64,000 nucleotides of DNA from Rhopalosiphum padi (Eukaryota; Arthropoda; Insecta; Hemiptera; Aphididae), in NCBI RefSeq assembly GCF_020882245.1, contig NC_083598.1:51311858-51375857 (forward strand). Reading direction: 5' to 3'. The notes beneath the pieces are model-generated. The model had not been told where the DNA came from. It did not search any database and worked only from the letters and a program-made list of their open reading frames with translations. Below are positions 39,094-54,310 of the stretch, one piece after another (position 1 is the stretch's first letter; each line of letters opens with the position of its first letter). The translations under genes and the position numbers were made by a program.

Positions 39094-42000
39094 CCGAGTA
39101 CAGTTTTTCTGTTCATAAAATAAACGATATTTATGGGATACCTACTATAAACTTGTATGTCTATACAACAAGAATGTATTATGTTTCTGAAAAGTATCGA
39201 AGGCATTTAAAACTTGTTATTCTATAGTGTACATATAAAACATTTTTTTTTTCAGTTTCTATGTACGTGGATTATTGCGTTCAACGTGGAAGAAGATTTT
39301 TAAGATTGACAAATACGAGACGATAATAATATAATATATACCTACTTATATTATTATAACATAATATTAAAGTGATTACCTATATATTACTATTATTATA
39401 GTTGTTATAAAGTGAAATTAGGTACAGAAAGTAGAGAGAGAGAAAGAAAGAATGAATATTGTTTAAACAGAATCGCCTACAATTTGTGGACACATATGTT
39501 TCTCATGGTTTTATAATTACCGAGAAATTATGTATACACAAAAAGGAAAACATAATGATGTCATTGCAACAAAATTTAGCTGCCGACGCACAATTATATT
39601 ATTATAATGAGATTACAGTAGTTAATCTATTAACAAATTGCATTACACGAACCAAAGTATAGCATAGTTTGTACCGTAATATAATACGACTGGAAAATTA
39701 AAATTGTCTTTTTTTTTAAATATAATAATAATAGAATTTTCGACAACATAATATCAGATGCAGCCGGTAACCTGTTGTTGATGCATGAAACAAAATCGTA
39801 TTAAAACATACAAGTCAACGAATTTAAGACGACTTCGTACCCGCATGGTTTGTCTTTTTCTTACTTTTACAGTTATACATAAGTGCATAAGGAATAAGGA
39901 ATACTCAAATTTACTTTTTGCAGCAGTTCCAGTATCCAGTTCTTATTTTTTAGTGAACACAAAAGTATATAATCTAAAGATCAAAGTGTACGCCATGCGC
40001 GGTATGTGAATTCGAGAAGTGTTTTAGGTACCTATATACCATACTATAGTTAATGACTAATGAGTATTGATAAAAATTATGTATAATAAAAGGCATCCAT
40101 TTGCTTTTAATCAATAATCAATTGTCTATAAATAATTCGTATTTTGTTTTATTTTGTTTTTGGATTCCTATGAGTGAGTTAGAATGATAATACAAGTCGT
40201 CAATAATTTTCGATCAATCTCCTTTAAAATTAAATATCTTATACATAATTTCAAGCATTAGCTGTTAATTATTTTATTTTTCATAAGATACATCAGTATA
40301 CCATATAATTCCAAAAATAAATCAACTACCAAAATGCAATTTGATAAAAATAAAAGATTTTATTATAAAAAAATGGTGTAGGCAATTTTTCTGATTATAA
40401 TGGTTTAAATGTGGTATCAAGGAAGGTGCGGAGATCATGTCTATATAAGCTTAATGTATATACAAAAATAAATAAATAAATAAGGACTGATTAGTTCCAA
40501 TTTTATGTTACTATAGTTTATCAGTTATTAATTATCAGAGTTGATTGATCTAAATAAAAATGATTAAACACAAATCTATTTGTATTATTTAAATTAGTGT
40601 ATTTTGGTGTTATTGTCGCGATTGATATATAAGTTATACTCATAAATAAAATGTTCAACTATCCTATTTATACTAATACATAATATATTTTCCTATGCGT
40701 GACGAAAATTTCATTTGCCAAACTGATGTGCAGCCACCGTCGTTTTTGTCTGGTATACATATAGGTAAATATGCAATTTTAATTGCCAAAAAAAAAATAA
40801 ATAACACCTATTAAATTTTTTTTCTTTAAAATGACATAGTAACTACATCATTATAATTCACATTAAGTGTATATTCAAAAAAATTCCACGGATAAAAAAC
40901 ATTAAGAAACGCTGATGAAGTTTATGGACATTTTTTTATAAAATTTATCAATTCTTTTAAAGCTGGTACATGGAAAATGTATAGGTATTCAAGTACTCAA
41001 CGTTTAAAAAATGACCTTAACATTTTTAAAAATGCAAGATTTTTGTTTTATATTTAAGATTTTCAATTTATACGAATTTCGTGCTTGGCAAGCAATTTTT
41101 TCAGAAAAACGTGTTATTCATATTATTCAAATCTTTACTATAATTATAATATCATTATAGCAACATGTGATCATTATGCGTTTTTTTCGGGCATTGAGAT
41201 TTTATTTCGTCAACACGCCAACTGCTGTCGTTATTCATTAAATATGTGCCAGTTGTACGTACTTACGAGTAAATTAATTTGTTTTTGGACTTAATGCAGG
41301 TTAGCTGAATAAATATAGAATTAATGCCTCGCCGCCTCGGTATAATATACTTTATACAATTATGACTGTTGTGCAGGTTGGACATTTAAATTCCCCCATT
41401 AAAGAATAGCTGCTTATCAGCCGCACATCCAACCACCGAGTCGTGTACACACTTTCCATGCATGGCCCGCATTGATATATATATATATTATATATGTACA
41501 AACTATAATATTGTAGGTATTCAAAATGAGGATAAAAATGTAAATGGTTGTTCGTATTGTTTAGCAAAAATAAACGTGACTAAAATATTATGCCTCGATA
41601 ATATCCTTTTATAGAAATAATATATCTAACAATATACATATATTGGCAATATAAATAATATTATTATTATTAATACTATCGTAGAACTTGCAATTTTACT
41701 CATTTTCTACATACAGCACAAGTAAGTGTACTTTTATATTTCGATAATGTATTGGAGTCATTGCAACATTACAATATTATTATTATTATTATTGTATGAA
41801 GTTGTCGGTACCACCTATAGTGTACCTACCTACCTTCTTACCAACTGGTATATACGCGTTTCCGAAGCACATTGAACATTAGTCATATTGAAATCCGCTC
41901 ATGACTATTACCAATATGTACTCCACGAAACAACTGCACAATCTCGCAGAACCATGCATGTATATATATAATATATAATAATACAATATAAATAAATAAT

Positions 42001-42356
42001 CACGATGCTATAATAACCATAATTCATAATATATATAATAATATCTGATGACCCACTGCGTGAGTAAGTTTTCGTTGTTCGTGAGTTAAAAAAAAAATAT
42101 ATCAAATAAAAACCGATGAAAAGCAAAAACCATTGTGTTTTAAAAGCTGTCGTTAAAGAAATGTATAATTTCTTAATTAGCCGTATATGGTTCGTCACTT
42201 ATATGCATGTTGATTACTATGTAGGTACACTCTGCACGCCACAATAAAAATATGATTGTGACCGAGTGAAAAAATCTTGTCTTGTTTTATGATTAAATTG
42301 GACCGACATGATTTCACGAACGATGTACATATAGAACTCGTTTTGTTTTGTTACAT

Positions 42357-43034
42357 ACAGGATGATTCACGAAAAATGGCTCACCCCCCTACCCCTGTGT
42401 TTCCTTTAATATTCAATTTTATTATTCAAATTCTGATTTTTGGACTTTTCAAATGTAATTAAAGACCATATTTTAAAATTCTAGACATTTTCCGCATTAT
42501 TTGATAAGCGGCTGGATCTGTGGCGATACAAATTTTTGTTTTTCAAATGAGAACTTTTACTGTAAATTATTTAGTGAATCATTTTTTGAATACTTTTATG
42601 TACTTAATTCAAAATTTGAATGAGAAATTTCTCTGTTATTAAGATGTTTATACTATTATATAAATAGGATAAAATATCCTTAAAAATGGCAAACATAAAA
42701 TAGACGTTATATTAAATTTAGTGTTTATTATACTTGGATCACTTTTAAAAATTACAAATATATAAATGTAAATAGATTAATCTATTAATTTTTATTTTTA
42801 TATTCTTAGATCAATATTAACGATTAACACTATTATGATATATAAATATAATTATTCCAAGTATACAAAATTGAATGACTTTAAAACTAATCGTTTAAAT
42901 ATTGATTTTGATTTTTTCAAGTTTCTTTTTAATGATAAATTATTTATGACTCAAATAATCAGATTTTAAACTACTGTATTAATTATGAAAAAATAGGGGG
43001 TGAGCATTAAGCATACTTGGTGAATCGCTCTGTA
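42357..43034. mobile_element. TIR/MITE-like element, copy 3 (both ends present)
   Basis: Left end ACAGGATGATTCACGAAAAA then GGCTCACCCCCC; right end GGGGGTGAGCATTAAGCAT, then ACTTGGTGAATCGCTCTGT. The two ends are inverted copies of each other, and interior blocks (TTCAAATTCTGATTTTTGGA) match the other copies. About 680 bases, no coding capacity. Confidence 0.78.
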
Positions 43035-46000
43035 TTTAAGTTGTTCATACAGTTTTTAGTTCACCTACATAATAAACTGCTGCAGGTACAGGAAACCACA
43101 GTGAAACTAGCTAATTACTAATTAGTGCGTCGGTGTGTAGTATATTATTTGTAGTAAGTGACGTAATTACACAAACAAAAAATAACACATACACGTCATA
43201 TCATTATGATAATATATGTACTTGATAATATTCATACTCGTTAGTGAATTAGCAATACAAAAAAAACTAAACGGTTTTAATTTATTCTCAATTAAAACAT
43301 TCTGCAAGTGATTTTAAAAGTTTTGAGTCTGAACGTTTTTATTAAAATATCACATTTTTTATGTAACTCTAATTACTTATATTTTATTTATAAAGTTGAC
43401 GTTTTATGTGAAATTATTTCGATTTAACTAATTATAATATTACGGTTAATAATAATAATAGCGGTTGTTGGTGTCAAGTGTTGTACACAAATTAACTTTT
43501 TTTTAAATATGTATTCGTCACTTTCCCGTTAAAAAAAACAGTAGACGGGTATTTTTCTAATTTCTTATCAAATCTCAATCAACGATAAAAGTGAATATAA
43601 ATAGTGTACTGGCGATATTATTAAAACAATATTTTAAAAAAAATATGTTTTTTGAGAAAAGTTTAATGAATTTAAGTAATAATTTATGGTCAAAACATTG
43701 GAAACTTAATTGTTCCGATAATATTTTAAATAACTTGTACTCAGCATTATATAGATATTTTTAGCATTACAATATCAACAAAATTAGCACTGTAAAAAAA
43801 ATTAATGTCGTTATTGTAACGAGTTACTTATGCTATGGATTATATACACACATTTATATTGTATAGGTGAAATCCCGAAATCTTAGACTTTTAATGAATA
43901 ATACATTTTGTAAACATTTAATTTTTTTAATATAAGCTCACCCCAAATACACTTAAAATCCATCTTGAAATTAAAAAAACCGTTGTCAAAAGCATACATA
44001 TACAGGTTTTTAGTTATAAAATTAAAAATCTCAGTGGGCTCAAAAGATAGTTTATCTTCATCATTATAATACATGACATACTACCTATATAGATTACTCA
44101 TACTGAGTTAAAACAATATCCCACACACAACAGTTGTGACTTGCTTTGCATGTTTTTCAAATGCGAATTTATTTCGAAAGTCTAAGTACACGTTTAATAT
44201 TAAATTATGTATTATGCATATTATATTATATATTATTAATAATACGTATTATAATTATTACTACCCAATTAAAATATAATTGTTTTGAACTTATTACAAT
44301 TGTTGCTTTCATAACAGATTTTATATCCAGCTCAAAACCAATGGTAATAATTTGAATTGCATATTTTAATAACCATGATGATTATTAATAATGAAATAAT
44401 ACTAGAATATATTATTAATATATTTTTGAATATATTTTAATGTACATAATACTCGTAGGTATTATATATTTGAAATAATGAAAATAATATAGCTGGTATT
44501 TGTATATTAACACTTTGAAAAATGTATGATGTATAATAATAAAAATATATGCTTAATGTAATATCTATATAATACAACTTTCGAAATAATTAATTTCTTA
44601 AGTTGTCGGTAATACTTTTATGTACGTAAATACTAGATTATATTGAAGTACACAGAAGTACTAAGTACTATAACTAGTATAACTATTGGCTAGTAAATAT
44701 TAAATATTAGAGAGTCACGTAAAATAAAAAATGGATTTTGTAAAATATGGATTACGAGAATTATAAAAAAAATTCTTATTCTAGATAAATTCTCATAATA
44801 TAATAATCCTGTTATAGCTTTATGTCATAATAATATAAAACTACAAATTTATTATATAGAACTTTTTATGGTTGTCACTTGTCACTATACACTCACTTAC
44901 ATATTTAATATTTATGCCACATTATTACTAAATAGTGATTTGTTGATTTATACATTCTTTTTTTCATAGCTGTTAAATGGCATGACTTAAATAAATAATA
45001 TCTTTAACTAAGTATTAAATATGTAATATATAAAAAGGTAATTAGACCGTGCAGATGTAGATATTACCTCTTGAGTAAAACAGTAGTATACTTAACATGA
45101 AATATAAATAAAATGGTGAATTATAAGTACGATCAATAATCATATTATAATGCAATTTAGATTTTACAATATTTATAAAATATGAGCAGATTATGTTATG
45201 AATATATACATATATATTTTAGATTGATGCAATTTGAAGTGTATCGATTTTACAATTATGACTTTTTTCTTATTATTTTTATTTTTTTATCTGAAGATAC
45301 TTTTTTTAGTAGAAAAAATATTTATATACTCAACTTTGAACATAGTTCTTCCTAGGAAATCGGTTATACCTTAGAATTTTTGGGCACTAAAAATAAAACC
45401 TCCTTAAAGTTCCTTTTAAAATGAAAATTTAAAAAACCTGTAGAAACTTGAAATTTTTCTCAAATATTCATATTAGCATTTACTTAACTCAAAATAAGTA
45501 GTATATAAAAAAAACATGATAACAGAAAATTGTCGGTGAGTTTTTGTGTTACTTAAAAATATTTAAAATTATTCAATTTTTTTAGTTTATTTTCGATTTA
45601 TTGCTTAATAAATTTGTTGTTTGTAAATAGAAATAGCTTGAAAAATTGATGTCTTGTATGTCGTATTGTCGTTCTTATGGAAACTTAAAAATGTCAAAGT
45701 ACAAATACACATTATTTTTTTCATAAGCATTTTAATTTAATATTTTTATGTAAAATAATTGTCGCAATTCTAAAAATATTATTCGTAGGAACTTTCCTCC
45801 ATTTTATTATTTATTTGCTTAACATAATGGAATGATCATGGTATTTAGATTCATTATTATAACGTGAACCTATAATTCACACCATTCTACGGCAAGTCAT
45901 TATTCTCTTATAAATTAATAACAGGTATAGTAAATAGTAATAGTACTATGTGAAATAAAATAATTACATTACAATAATAATTCTATAACACATAATATTC

Positions 46001-48099
46001 AATTTGTTTATGGAAAAAAATCAGTTCTACTTTCCTTACCTATACAAAATCAATTGTATTACTATACTAGATAAATATGAACAGTGCTCCTCGGGAGTCT
46101 AATTATAAAATAAATACATTTAACTAATAGCAATAATATGAACTTAGGTACCTATAAATATCCTTAAAAATATTTGGTGGTAGATCGTCTTCGCTTAGAA
46201 TCGTTTCTCATCTAACACGTTTGAAAATTTAACTTATGGAATAGATCTTTGAGTGACGTACTCATTTATGAGGTACACCCACAACGCCTACAGGCTACAA
46301 CCATACAGCAGTCAGCTAAGCGAGTTCCCCGATTCAATACCTGCTGTAATGGCTATAATATATGTTGCAGGCCTATAACGAATGTATTTCTTTTTAGTAT
46401 AATGTATGTATAGACTATCGTACGTGAGTAATGTGTGTATACTTAATAATAACACAATGTATATCGTTATTAGTAGTTATTATATGAGTATAATAATTAT
46501 ATATGTAATCGCATAGGAAACGTTTTGTCAACAGACAAATATTATTCCGGAAGCGTGTTTGAAATTTAAATAGCATAATATTATGATATGCGTGCCGATG
46601 GTGCGGCCACGCGATACTATATATAGATATAAAATAAATAATAATAATATAATAACTAGCTGGATAAAAAAATATTTTATAATTATATTATTATATTACA
46701 CACAATATTATGAGCGATAGTATCACATAATAGTATGTATGTATGTCGTATATGTATATACGCGATATACATATACACATACGTTGTCCTATAACCCCGT
46801 GATAGTATATTATATTTTAGGGTAATATGAACAAAATGCAAAATGATGTGTTAATAGCCAATTTTCATAAGTTTTTATTTTTTCGCATTGATTTAAATAC
46901 TTTCTACAGAATCTTTCACCATGAGAGCTCTGTAGCAATGCCATTATATTTTTCCAGTATTTAGGTACATGACGTATCCCATCTAACAATATAAATGTAC
47001 ATAATTATCATGTTTATTGAGGTTCATAATTTCCATTGTAAATATTATGCTCCACATATAACTTCTATTATAAGACTGAAGTTGTACTGAAACATTGAAA
47101 ATGAATAACGTGGGAGATTAAAAGTATTTTTACAGTAGCGTATACCTATCTTAATTTTAGAAAGGTTTTAATTTCTTTCGCTAAATAATGCCAAAAAATG
47201 TTATAAATTGAAAAAAAAAACATATAATTATATTTTGTAGATAAACAACATATTATTTTTAAATCAATTGAATTTATGTCTCACTCTTAGATAGATATGT
47301 AAATGTAATAAACTAATACAAGAATAGATCTTTTAAAAGTAAATAATTAAACATCTAAATTAATTATTGTTTAAACTTATATTAATATGAAATTTAATAA
47401 TAAAAATTTAAGTTTCAGTGTCTTATACGCAAGTAAATTGTACGTCTTATACTATAGGTATTCTTTAGAGTGACTATGTATATATTCTAACATAATATGT
47501 AAACATTTTTTAGTTATTCATAAGATTGAGCATTAGCGATTTAAAGAGTTAATTTAATTTTAAATTGTGTATCTATTAATTAGTTACTTTTGGATTTCTG
47601 TTGATATAACTACTAACTTAACTTAATTGTATCGAATTCAATTTTAATGTTAAGAAGTATAAGATAATTTATGATGAACAATTTAATGTGTTAAATTTAA
47701 TGCTAAAAAAAATGTATCGATATATAGTGTTATTAGTTTATTAACAATTAGTTATTTTGCGTTAAAAAAGTATATATTTATTAATAATATAATATTATAT
47801 ATTAACCTTATATATATATGTATAAATATTAATATTATAATTAACCTAAGATACTATAGTTCCAAATTGTGATTATTTCTACAAATTGTTACCGTAAATG
47901 TGTGCAAAATTATTGTAATAAAATATTGATAATTAAATAACATTAAATATCGAGAATGAGAAAAGTTAAAAATGATTTATTAACATAAAAATTAGAAATG
48001 CTGCGCAACATTTGAGTAGGTACCGAAAAAAGTTTTTTTCTATAAATTTTCAAAAAAAAAAAACATTTGTTTTCAAGTCTAAACCCTACTATACCATCC
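43035..48099. other. AT-rich intergenic DNA
   Basis: No recognised gene, RNA or long repeat. Uniformly AT-rich, with only short low-complexity open frames. Confidence 0.5.
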
Positions 48100-49025
48100 T
48101 ACCTATATCATTATATCGTCCCCATCACGTCACGTCGCAGAATTTAACGATGGATTATATCGCCTCCTACAACACGATAGGGTAGTTATAATAGTAGTAC
48201 GACCCACAATATATAATATAATATATCACAACAACAATAATATATATGCATATAATAATAATAATAATAGTAATATAATCGGCTATAATAATCGTCTTGT
48301 ATATATATGCATATTATATTATATAGGTAGGCCGCGCGGGCGTGTGCTTCGATGATAATAAGTCTCACCGTCGTCATCGTCATCATCATCATCACCATAT
48401 AGCCATCGTTATCGTGATACAGCCACCGCTTGCACGACGCACCTTTCCGAGTACTATTGTATAATAATATTATGTGTGTTATGTATACAGGCGCACTCGC
48501 ACCACTTCCCGGAGACCCCGTAACCTCGACTGCGGGGTAGTGCGCGGCGGCGGTAGTGGTGGCGGCAGAAGGAGCATTTGGTGGCTGTTGCTGCAGCCGA
48601 GCAACAGGAAACCGTGCCCCAAATCCCGACAAGCCGGTCAAACAGTATCCTGTTCCTGCGGCCAGGTGCGCTTCCTTCGGCACACGTGTCACGGCGCACC
48701 ACCGCCGCCACCGTATATAATATCTCATCTTCCTGCACCTTATGTTACGCGTTATTAAAAACACATATATGATGTATAAACACCCGCCGCCGCTGCAAAG
48801 TATAATATTGCTCACATGTGTGTTTGTATTATAATGTATATTTCGTACACTCGTATATATTGTCTCGTGTTTTTGATTTACCCTCATCCGCGGGTCTCGC
48901 GAGGAGGTACGATTTTCGATGAGCTCTTTATCCTGCAGTGCCTACATCTAGTCCTCTTCCGGCTCTTAACTCCTCCTCCTATATACACCTAACGAGCGAA
49001 GCACATTCAAGGTACTTATATATAA
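48100..49025. other. GC-rich island, function unknown
   Basis: A sharp GC-rich patch at about 48484-48720 in AT-rich surroundings. On the minus strand one frame is open through it and is Ala/Pro/Thr-rich (EAHLAAGTGYCLTGLSGFG and ATTTAAAHYPAVEVTG), but other frames are open too and I see no firm splice sites or start. It may be a CpG promoter or leader exon or an enhancer. Confidence 0.3.
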
Positions 49026-49672
49026 ACAGGGTGATCCACCTAGCACGATCATCCCCTTTTTATCTTCAATAACGTGATTATTCAAATCTTATTTTTGAAA
49101 TTTTTAAATATGCTTAAGAACTAAGTTTTCAAATTTTTGAGATTTTTTGTACTGCTTAAACAACGTCCTATATAGAGATACAAACTTCTTTATTTTCAAA
49201 CGAATACTCTTTTTTCTACTAAAAATGAATAATCCGATGACTTTTTTGAAAATATTATTGATATAGAAAAATCAAAATTCCAACGAGTAGGTAGTTTTTA
49301 AGGTATTTGACTTAGCGAAAGAAAAGGATCAATGGGTACGTATTGGCCTCGGATTCTCGTAAGAACGGATGATATATAATATATAGTATACGATGCCCAA
49401 ATAGTAATTAAGATTAATCTTTCAACATTTTATAATTTGTAAAAATTGGTAGATCTAATAATACTTTATCAACTGTTTTTAAATCATTTTTGAAGATTAT
49501 TATATTAATTTCCTGTAAAAAAGAGGATTCTCGTTTGGAAAAATTATTTTTTATTGCTACAGGACACTTCTTAAATAGTACAAAAACTCCAAATTTTTAA
49601 GTATGTTTAAAAATGATATAAATCAGAATTTAAAAGGGAAATGGCGTGCGTATGCTTGGTGAATCACTCTGT
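49026..49672. mobile_element. TIR/MITE-like element, copy 4 (both ends present)
   Basis: Left end ACAGGGTGATCCACCTAGCA, right end GTATGCTTGGTGAATCACTC then TGT. Interior blocks TTTCAACATTTTATAATTTG and AAAATCAAAATTCCAACGAG match other copies. 647 bases, non-coding. Confidence 0.8.
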
Positions 49673-50567
49673 ATGTTATATAATATGTGTAACGCGTTGT
49701 GATACGCATTCAACAAATGTCCCATACTGCACCAGAAGACAGAAACACTAAACCTACCAACCCACCGCCCCCTTTTCACGATCAGTTTTCGACTCGGGGG
49801 TTTTTATACCTACATTTTATTTATTTCCATCATCGCAGCTACCGTCAGACATTTAACGACTTCCAAAATCGTGCATCATATAACACGCGTATATTGAATC
49901 ATAATAATATGCATCGTATTATCAGTGTCGTGTTACATCGAGTTTTTAATTTGCGCTGCTAAAAACAGCATTATATTGTATAAAAAATTATTATTTTCCA
50001 ATTAATTTGTTCGGTACAATATTATATTATAATAATTAATATGTCAAGGAGTGTTTATCGTGTTTTTCTGTTCTCCTGCTGCGTGTGTTTGACTTGATGC
50101 GGGAAAACTAGGTAACACAGATGTTCATCCCGCAGAATATATTCTATAAATATACGACATTTATATTTTTTGATCGACTTAGTTTTTTTAGCACACATTT
50201 AACAGTCGTCGAAAATAAAATTTATGTGCCAAGGTTATTAATATTAAATAGAGATATTAATATATTATTGAATAATCGTAAAAAAAAAAAAAAAGGATGC
50301 TATTAAATTATACTTTCGTTTATCATGTAAACGAAAACAATGGCCCAGTAATTGCCTCCCTCGTTTTGTGGTTTTTGGTCATTATAACACCCTCTATAAT
50401 AATGATAATTTAACACCCTCCGAAAATTAATTAAATTCAACTTCTCGTTTTGTCGAGTAATTAGGGGGGAACCAAATTTTATATACTATATAATAATTCC
50501 CCAGTCTTATATACTCAAAAGTCTATATATATCTACCGTTACGCCTTTAAATATATAGTAATTGAAA

Positions 50568-51399
50568 ACAGAATGATTCATCAAGCCTGTTCACCCTTAT
50601 TTTTTGCTTTAATAATGAGTTTATTAAATTTCTGATTTTTGGAAATTTTAAGTATACATTAAACATTAAACAATTAAACACATAATGATAATATGGTCAA
50701 ATAATTAGATTTTTCAAGCCATTTAAGTTTCTAGTGTTAATGTGTTATCACAAAACTTATTTTTTTTTCAAATGAAAACCATGCTTTCTTATTGTAATTA
50801 CTAATTTGTGAAGCCATTAATTTTTTTTTAAAGTTTGATTTAAGTATTTAAATCTAAATGCTAACGAGTATAATTTTTAATTTATTAAATTGTATAGACT
50901 AAGGATAATAAACCCCTGCAGATAACATGTCCTAATATATGTCCTCATTAAAATGGTTTCACGTAAAATATAAAGTTTATGTTATGTACCACTAGTTTAA
51001 AAAGTACCACTTATTTTACTCCTACATTTTTTACAAATTATAAAATTATAATAAATTTATATTAATTCTTACAATTTTCAAATCATCACAAGCTTCCATA
51101 CTTTCTAAATCTATCATTATGGACATATTGTTAGATTATTATTCTTTAAGACTACTTTTTCAAATTAGATATTATATCAACAAGTAAAATATTTCAAAAG
51201 ATTCAGTTGTTTCACTTAATAGTTAATACAATAAAAAAACTACTGGTTCTCATTAAAAAAGATAAGTACCTAAGATAACTTCTAAAATGGTATAAAAATA
51301 ATATTGTCTTAAAAAATATATTTAATAATGCTAAAAATCAAATTCTGAACAAATGCATGATAGGTGGAAAAGATGGGGGGTGACGAGCATAATGAATGA
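50568..51399. mobile_element. TIR/MITE-like element, copy 5 (right tip lost)
   Basis: Left end ACAGAATGATTCATCAAGCC then TGTTCACCC, followed by AATGAGTTTATTAAATTTCTG. Near the right end, AAATCAAATTCTGAAC and GGGGGGTGACGAGCATAATG match the inverted right arm, but the last CTCTGT is missing. The end is approximate. Confidence 0.65.
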
Positions 51400-52010
51400 C
51401 ATTTAATTATCATAGAATTATTATATATTACCCTGCAGTTTACAATTAGATGATTAATTTGTGAAATTTATTAGTTATATTACAAAATAGATACCTACAT
51501 TTTCTCTATTATGATGATAAAAAATTGTTATTGTTTTAAACTTGTTTACCTATTGCAGTTGAATACATATAATTTGATGGATATAACAAATACTGTCATT
51601 TTTCTTAATACATATGCGGTGTATAAGTACGAGTGACACGCGCAAGCACTAAAAAAATATAATTTCTAATTTCCATTCAATAAAGCACAAGTATACATTT
51701 TTAAAACATAATAACAATGACACGGAGACGTCGAAAAATATGTTTTCCGAGTGGGGCGTAGATCGGAGCAGAGGACGCGCAGACCGCATGCACGTACGTG
51801 CGCATATAATATAAAATAATAATATTATACCAACGTAGTATGATACAGATTACACGCGCCGGCGTCATCGCACTCAGTTTTTCGGTAAGCCGTACCCGTT
51901 CGTTGTCGTATATAAATATTATTATTATTATTATATATTATATTTTATGTAAATACAGTGTCGGCTGCTCAGCGTTCTACGACCTGCTGCAAGTAGTAAT
52001 ACTCGGATAT

Positions 52011-52608
52011 ACAGAGTGATATATACATCATGCGTGCTCACTATGCTTAGTGCTCACCCTCCAATTTTACTTTAATAAATAATAATGCATTTATTCAAAT
52101 TCTGCGTTCTGATCTTTGGGGTTTCTAAGTGTAAATAGTTAGAGGTTAGTCCTGTCTTGTGACAGTACAAACTTCTGTATATCTGTTCTGTGTTTTTCAA
52201 ATCAGAACAAATGGGGTACTACAATAAACTGTTTTAAAATCAAAGATAATAAAAGTCCTTAAAAACAGTTTTACTTAAAAGATAAATAATAATATAGTGG
52301 TTATAGATACTATACTCGGACAATTCTTACTAATTATAAAATGTATTTTATAATATATTATAGTATTAACTGCTACAATTATTTGCATATCAGGCTTGAC
52401 AAGCTCCCATATATAATTAAACTAAACCTATCATCATGAACTATTATACTATTAGCACCTCGTTTGAATTTCAATTTTGATGCATCTAAAATCCAAAGAA
52501 TCGAAAATATGAAATTTCAGTGAACTTAAAAATTTCAAAAATCAGAATTTTAACAATGCAATATTAAAGTGAAAAAGGCGGGTGTTTATGCTTTAAGAAT
52601 CACTCTGT
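52011..52608. mobile_element. TIR/MITE-like element, copy 6 (both ends present)
   Basis: Left end ACAGAGTGATATATACATCA then GTGCTCACCCTCC; right end GGCGGGTGTTTATGCTTTAA then GAATCACTCTGT. The right arm AAATTTCAAAAATCAGAATT is the inverted form of the left-arm block seen across the family, so the inverted arms are long (of the order of 100 bases), not just terminal. Confidence 0.78.
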
Positions 52609-53213
52609 ATAACAATATTATAATATATAATATAGGCACTTTACGTATGTTGAGCATTGCGTCGTTTTCGGCGTATAAATTATTAACACAACGTGTGCGC
52701 ACGTATACACGATACGCCGCACGCGTTTACATTGTACACATTGTAATTATTTGTACTTAGCTATACCTATGTATAAATAGTGAGTATATACAAGTCGGTT
52801 TATACCACGTATACCAAACAAGTATTACACCGTATTATGCCAGCAAACGGACGACGAGAGGACAGCTGTGCACACTGCACGGGTAAGGTCGAATTGCACT
52901 TATTTTTGTTGAATTGCACTCGTTCCAATCATTACATAAAATGTATTTGATGAATAATAAAGTGTGAGTATTTTTCTGAATGGCCAAACATATTATTCCC
53001 TCTCAATGCAAAATAAGTTTCATACATCAAAGAACTTAAAAATTAAACTTTCATTTTGCATTTTTTTAACTTTTTAATTTTTATACATTTTAATTTGATA
53101 TTTTGAGTGTTTTTTTTCACATTTTTTGGACTAAATGAATATTGTACATATTCTATCATTTAAAAATCAACGTACTAGCTTAGAATTATAATGTTTTGTA
53201 AATAAGTAATTTT

Positions 53214-53229
53214 TTTTAGGGGGGGGGGT
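53214..53229. repeat. Poly(T) to poly(G) tract
   Basis: A T run followed by AGG and a run of about ten G. Confidence 0.85.
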
Positions 53230-54177
53230 GTACACTATTTTTATAATTGTCAGTTATTATAATATCCGCTATATCGATCAAATTGTACAAAAATGTATTT
53301 TATAAGTACATCTTTACAATTAATTTTTAAATAATATACAAAACTGCTTAGAATTATTTTTGTTGTTGAATTTAAATACATTTTAAACTTTTTTTTTATA
53401 TCGTGGCATTTTCTCAGGTCATTAAAATGTATTTTTCTTAGGATATTTTTCTTATTTCTTAGGACATTAAATCTGTACCTTATTAATAACATATAATGTA
53501 TAGGTATAATTTAAATTTTTTATACAATTTTATAAAAATGAATGTATCTTTATCTGTCTTTTATTGGTTAGTTTTTAATACAATTTATATCAATAAAATA
53601 TGTCTTGAGATTCAGAAGGTATTTAAAGTTGATTTTTTTGACCTCCTACAGATTGCCAAAGAGTGACACACACATGACACATGACTTTAGTTTTGGTTCA
53701 CGAAAATAAAATTTTTTTTCATTATTTACATGATCATTGATCACCATTGGTTACATATTATTAAACTATTATAATATTAGTAGTAATATGGCATATAAAC
53801 ATATTGAAATAAAATAAATCTTAAAACAAATACTTACAAAAATTATAACTTAACGTTAACACATAAAAATGATTATCAATGAATATTGCATTCGTTGAAC
53901 TGTTTCCATCGTTTTTCTGTCTATATCAAAAATATGTCCATAGTTAAAAAGTCGAAAATCGTAAAATTATTATTTATAGTTAATAAAATAATAATAATAT
54001 ATCATAACTTCGTTTTAATATTACTTTAAACGAATCGACAGTCGATACACACGTGACAATAATTTACTATGTCAAATAAAACGAATGTACATTCATAGGT
54101 CGTATGAAATGATCGGATAAAGAGTATGCGATTCGACCGCATTACCTGCTGTAATTTTAACCCGAGTGCAATTCAAA

Positions 54178-54310
54178 CTATTGGTTTAGTATGGTGCAGG
54201 AGACAGGAGTGCAGTTGAACAGTTCAAAAATCCTGCTGTGCACTTCGTAGTGCACCGTTTTGTAATCGCCGAATTTTTCGGAGTACGAGCATTCGTCGTC
54301 GTCGGTACAG
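54178..54310 (-). other. Candidate terminal coding exon, function unknown
   Basis: On the minus strand, after GGGGGGCCTAG, the sequence reads C TGT ACC GAC GAC GAC and translates as CTDDDECSYSEKFGDYKTVH, then YEVHSRIFELFNCTPVSCTI and LNQ before TAG (54180-54178). Codons are GC-richer than the surroundings and the peptide is complex, with four cysteines and one N-x-T sequon (NCT), suggesting a secreted product. The frame is open upstream to about 54388 (Lys/Asn-rich), so the true exon start is uncertain; the CCTAG acceptor lacks a pyrimidine tract. An upstream minus-strand open frame, 54869-54699, begins with ATG and ends at a good donor (GCC|GTAAGT) and could belong to the same gene. I do not recognise the family. 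Confidence 0.3.

Larger units (their letters stand above)
32641..42356. other. Intergenic DNA without recognised genes
   Basis: AT-rich, with a GC-richer island at about 34.84-35.65 kb that holds an E-box group and a GAC repeat, and a CGT repeat at 39073-39093. Open frames in the island are low complexity and conflict between strands. No RNA gene recognised. Confidence 0.5.

Noticed and set aside
48186..48887. 233-codon minus-strand open frame
   Set aside because: Half of it comes from TAA, CAT and TA simple repeats; only the GC-rich middle is noteworthy and it is reported as an island, not a gene.
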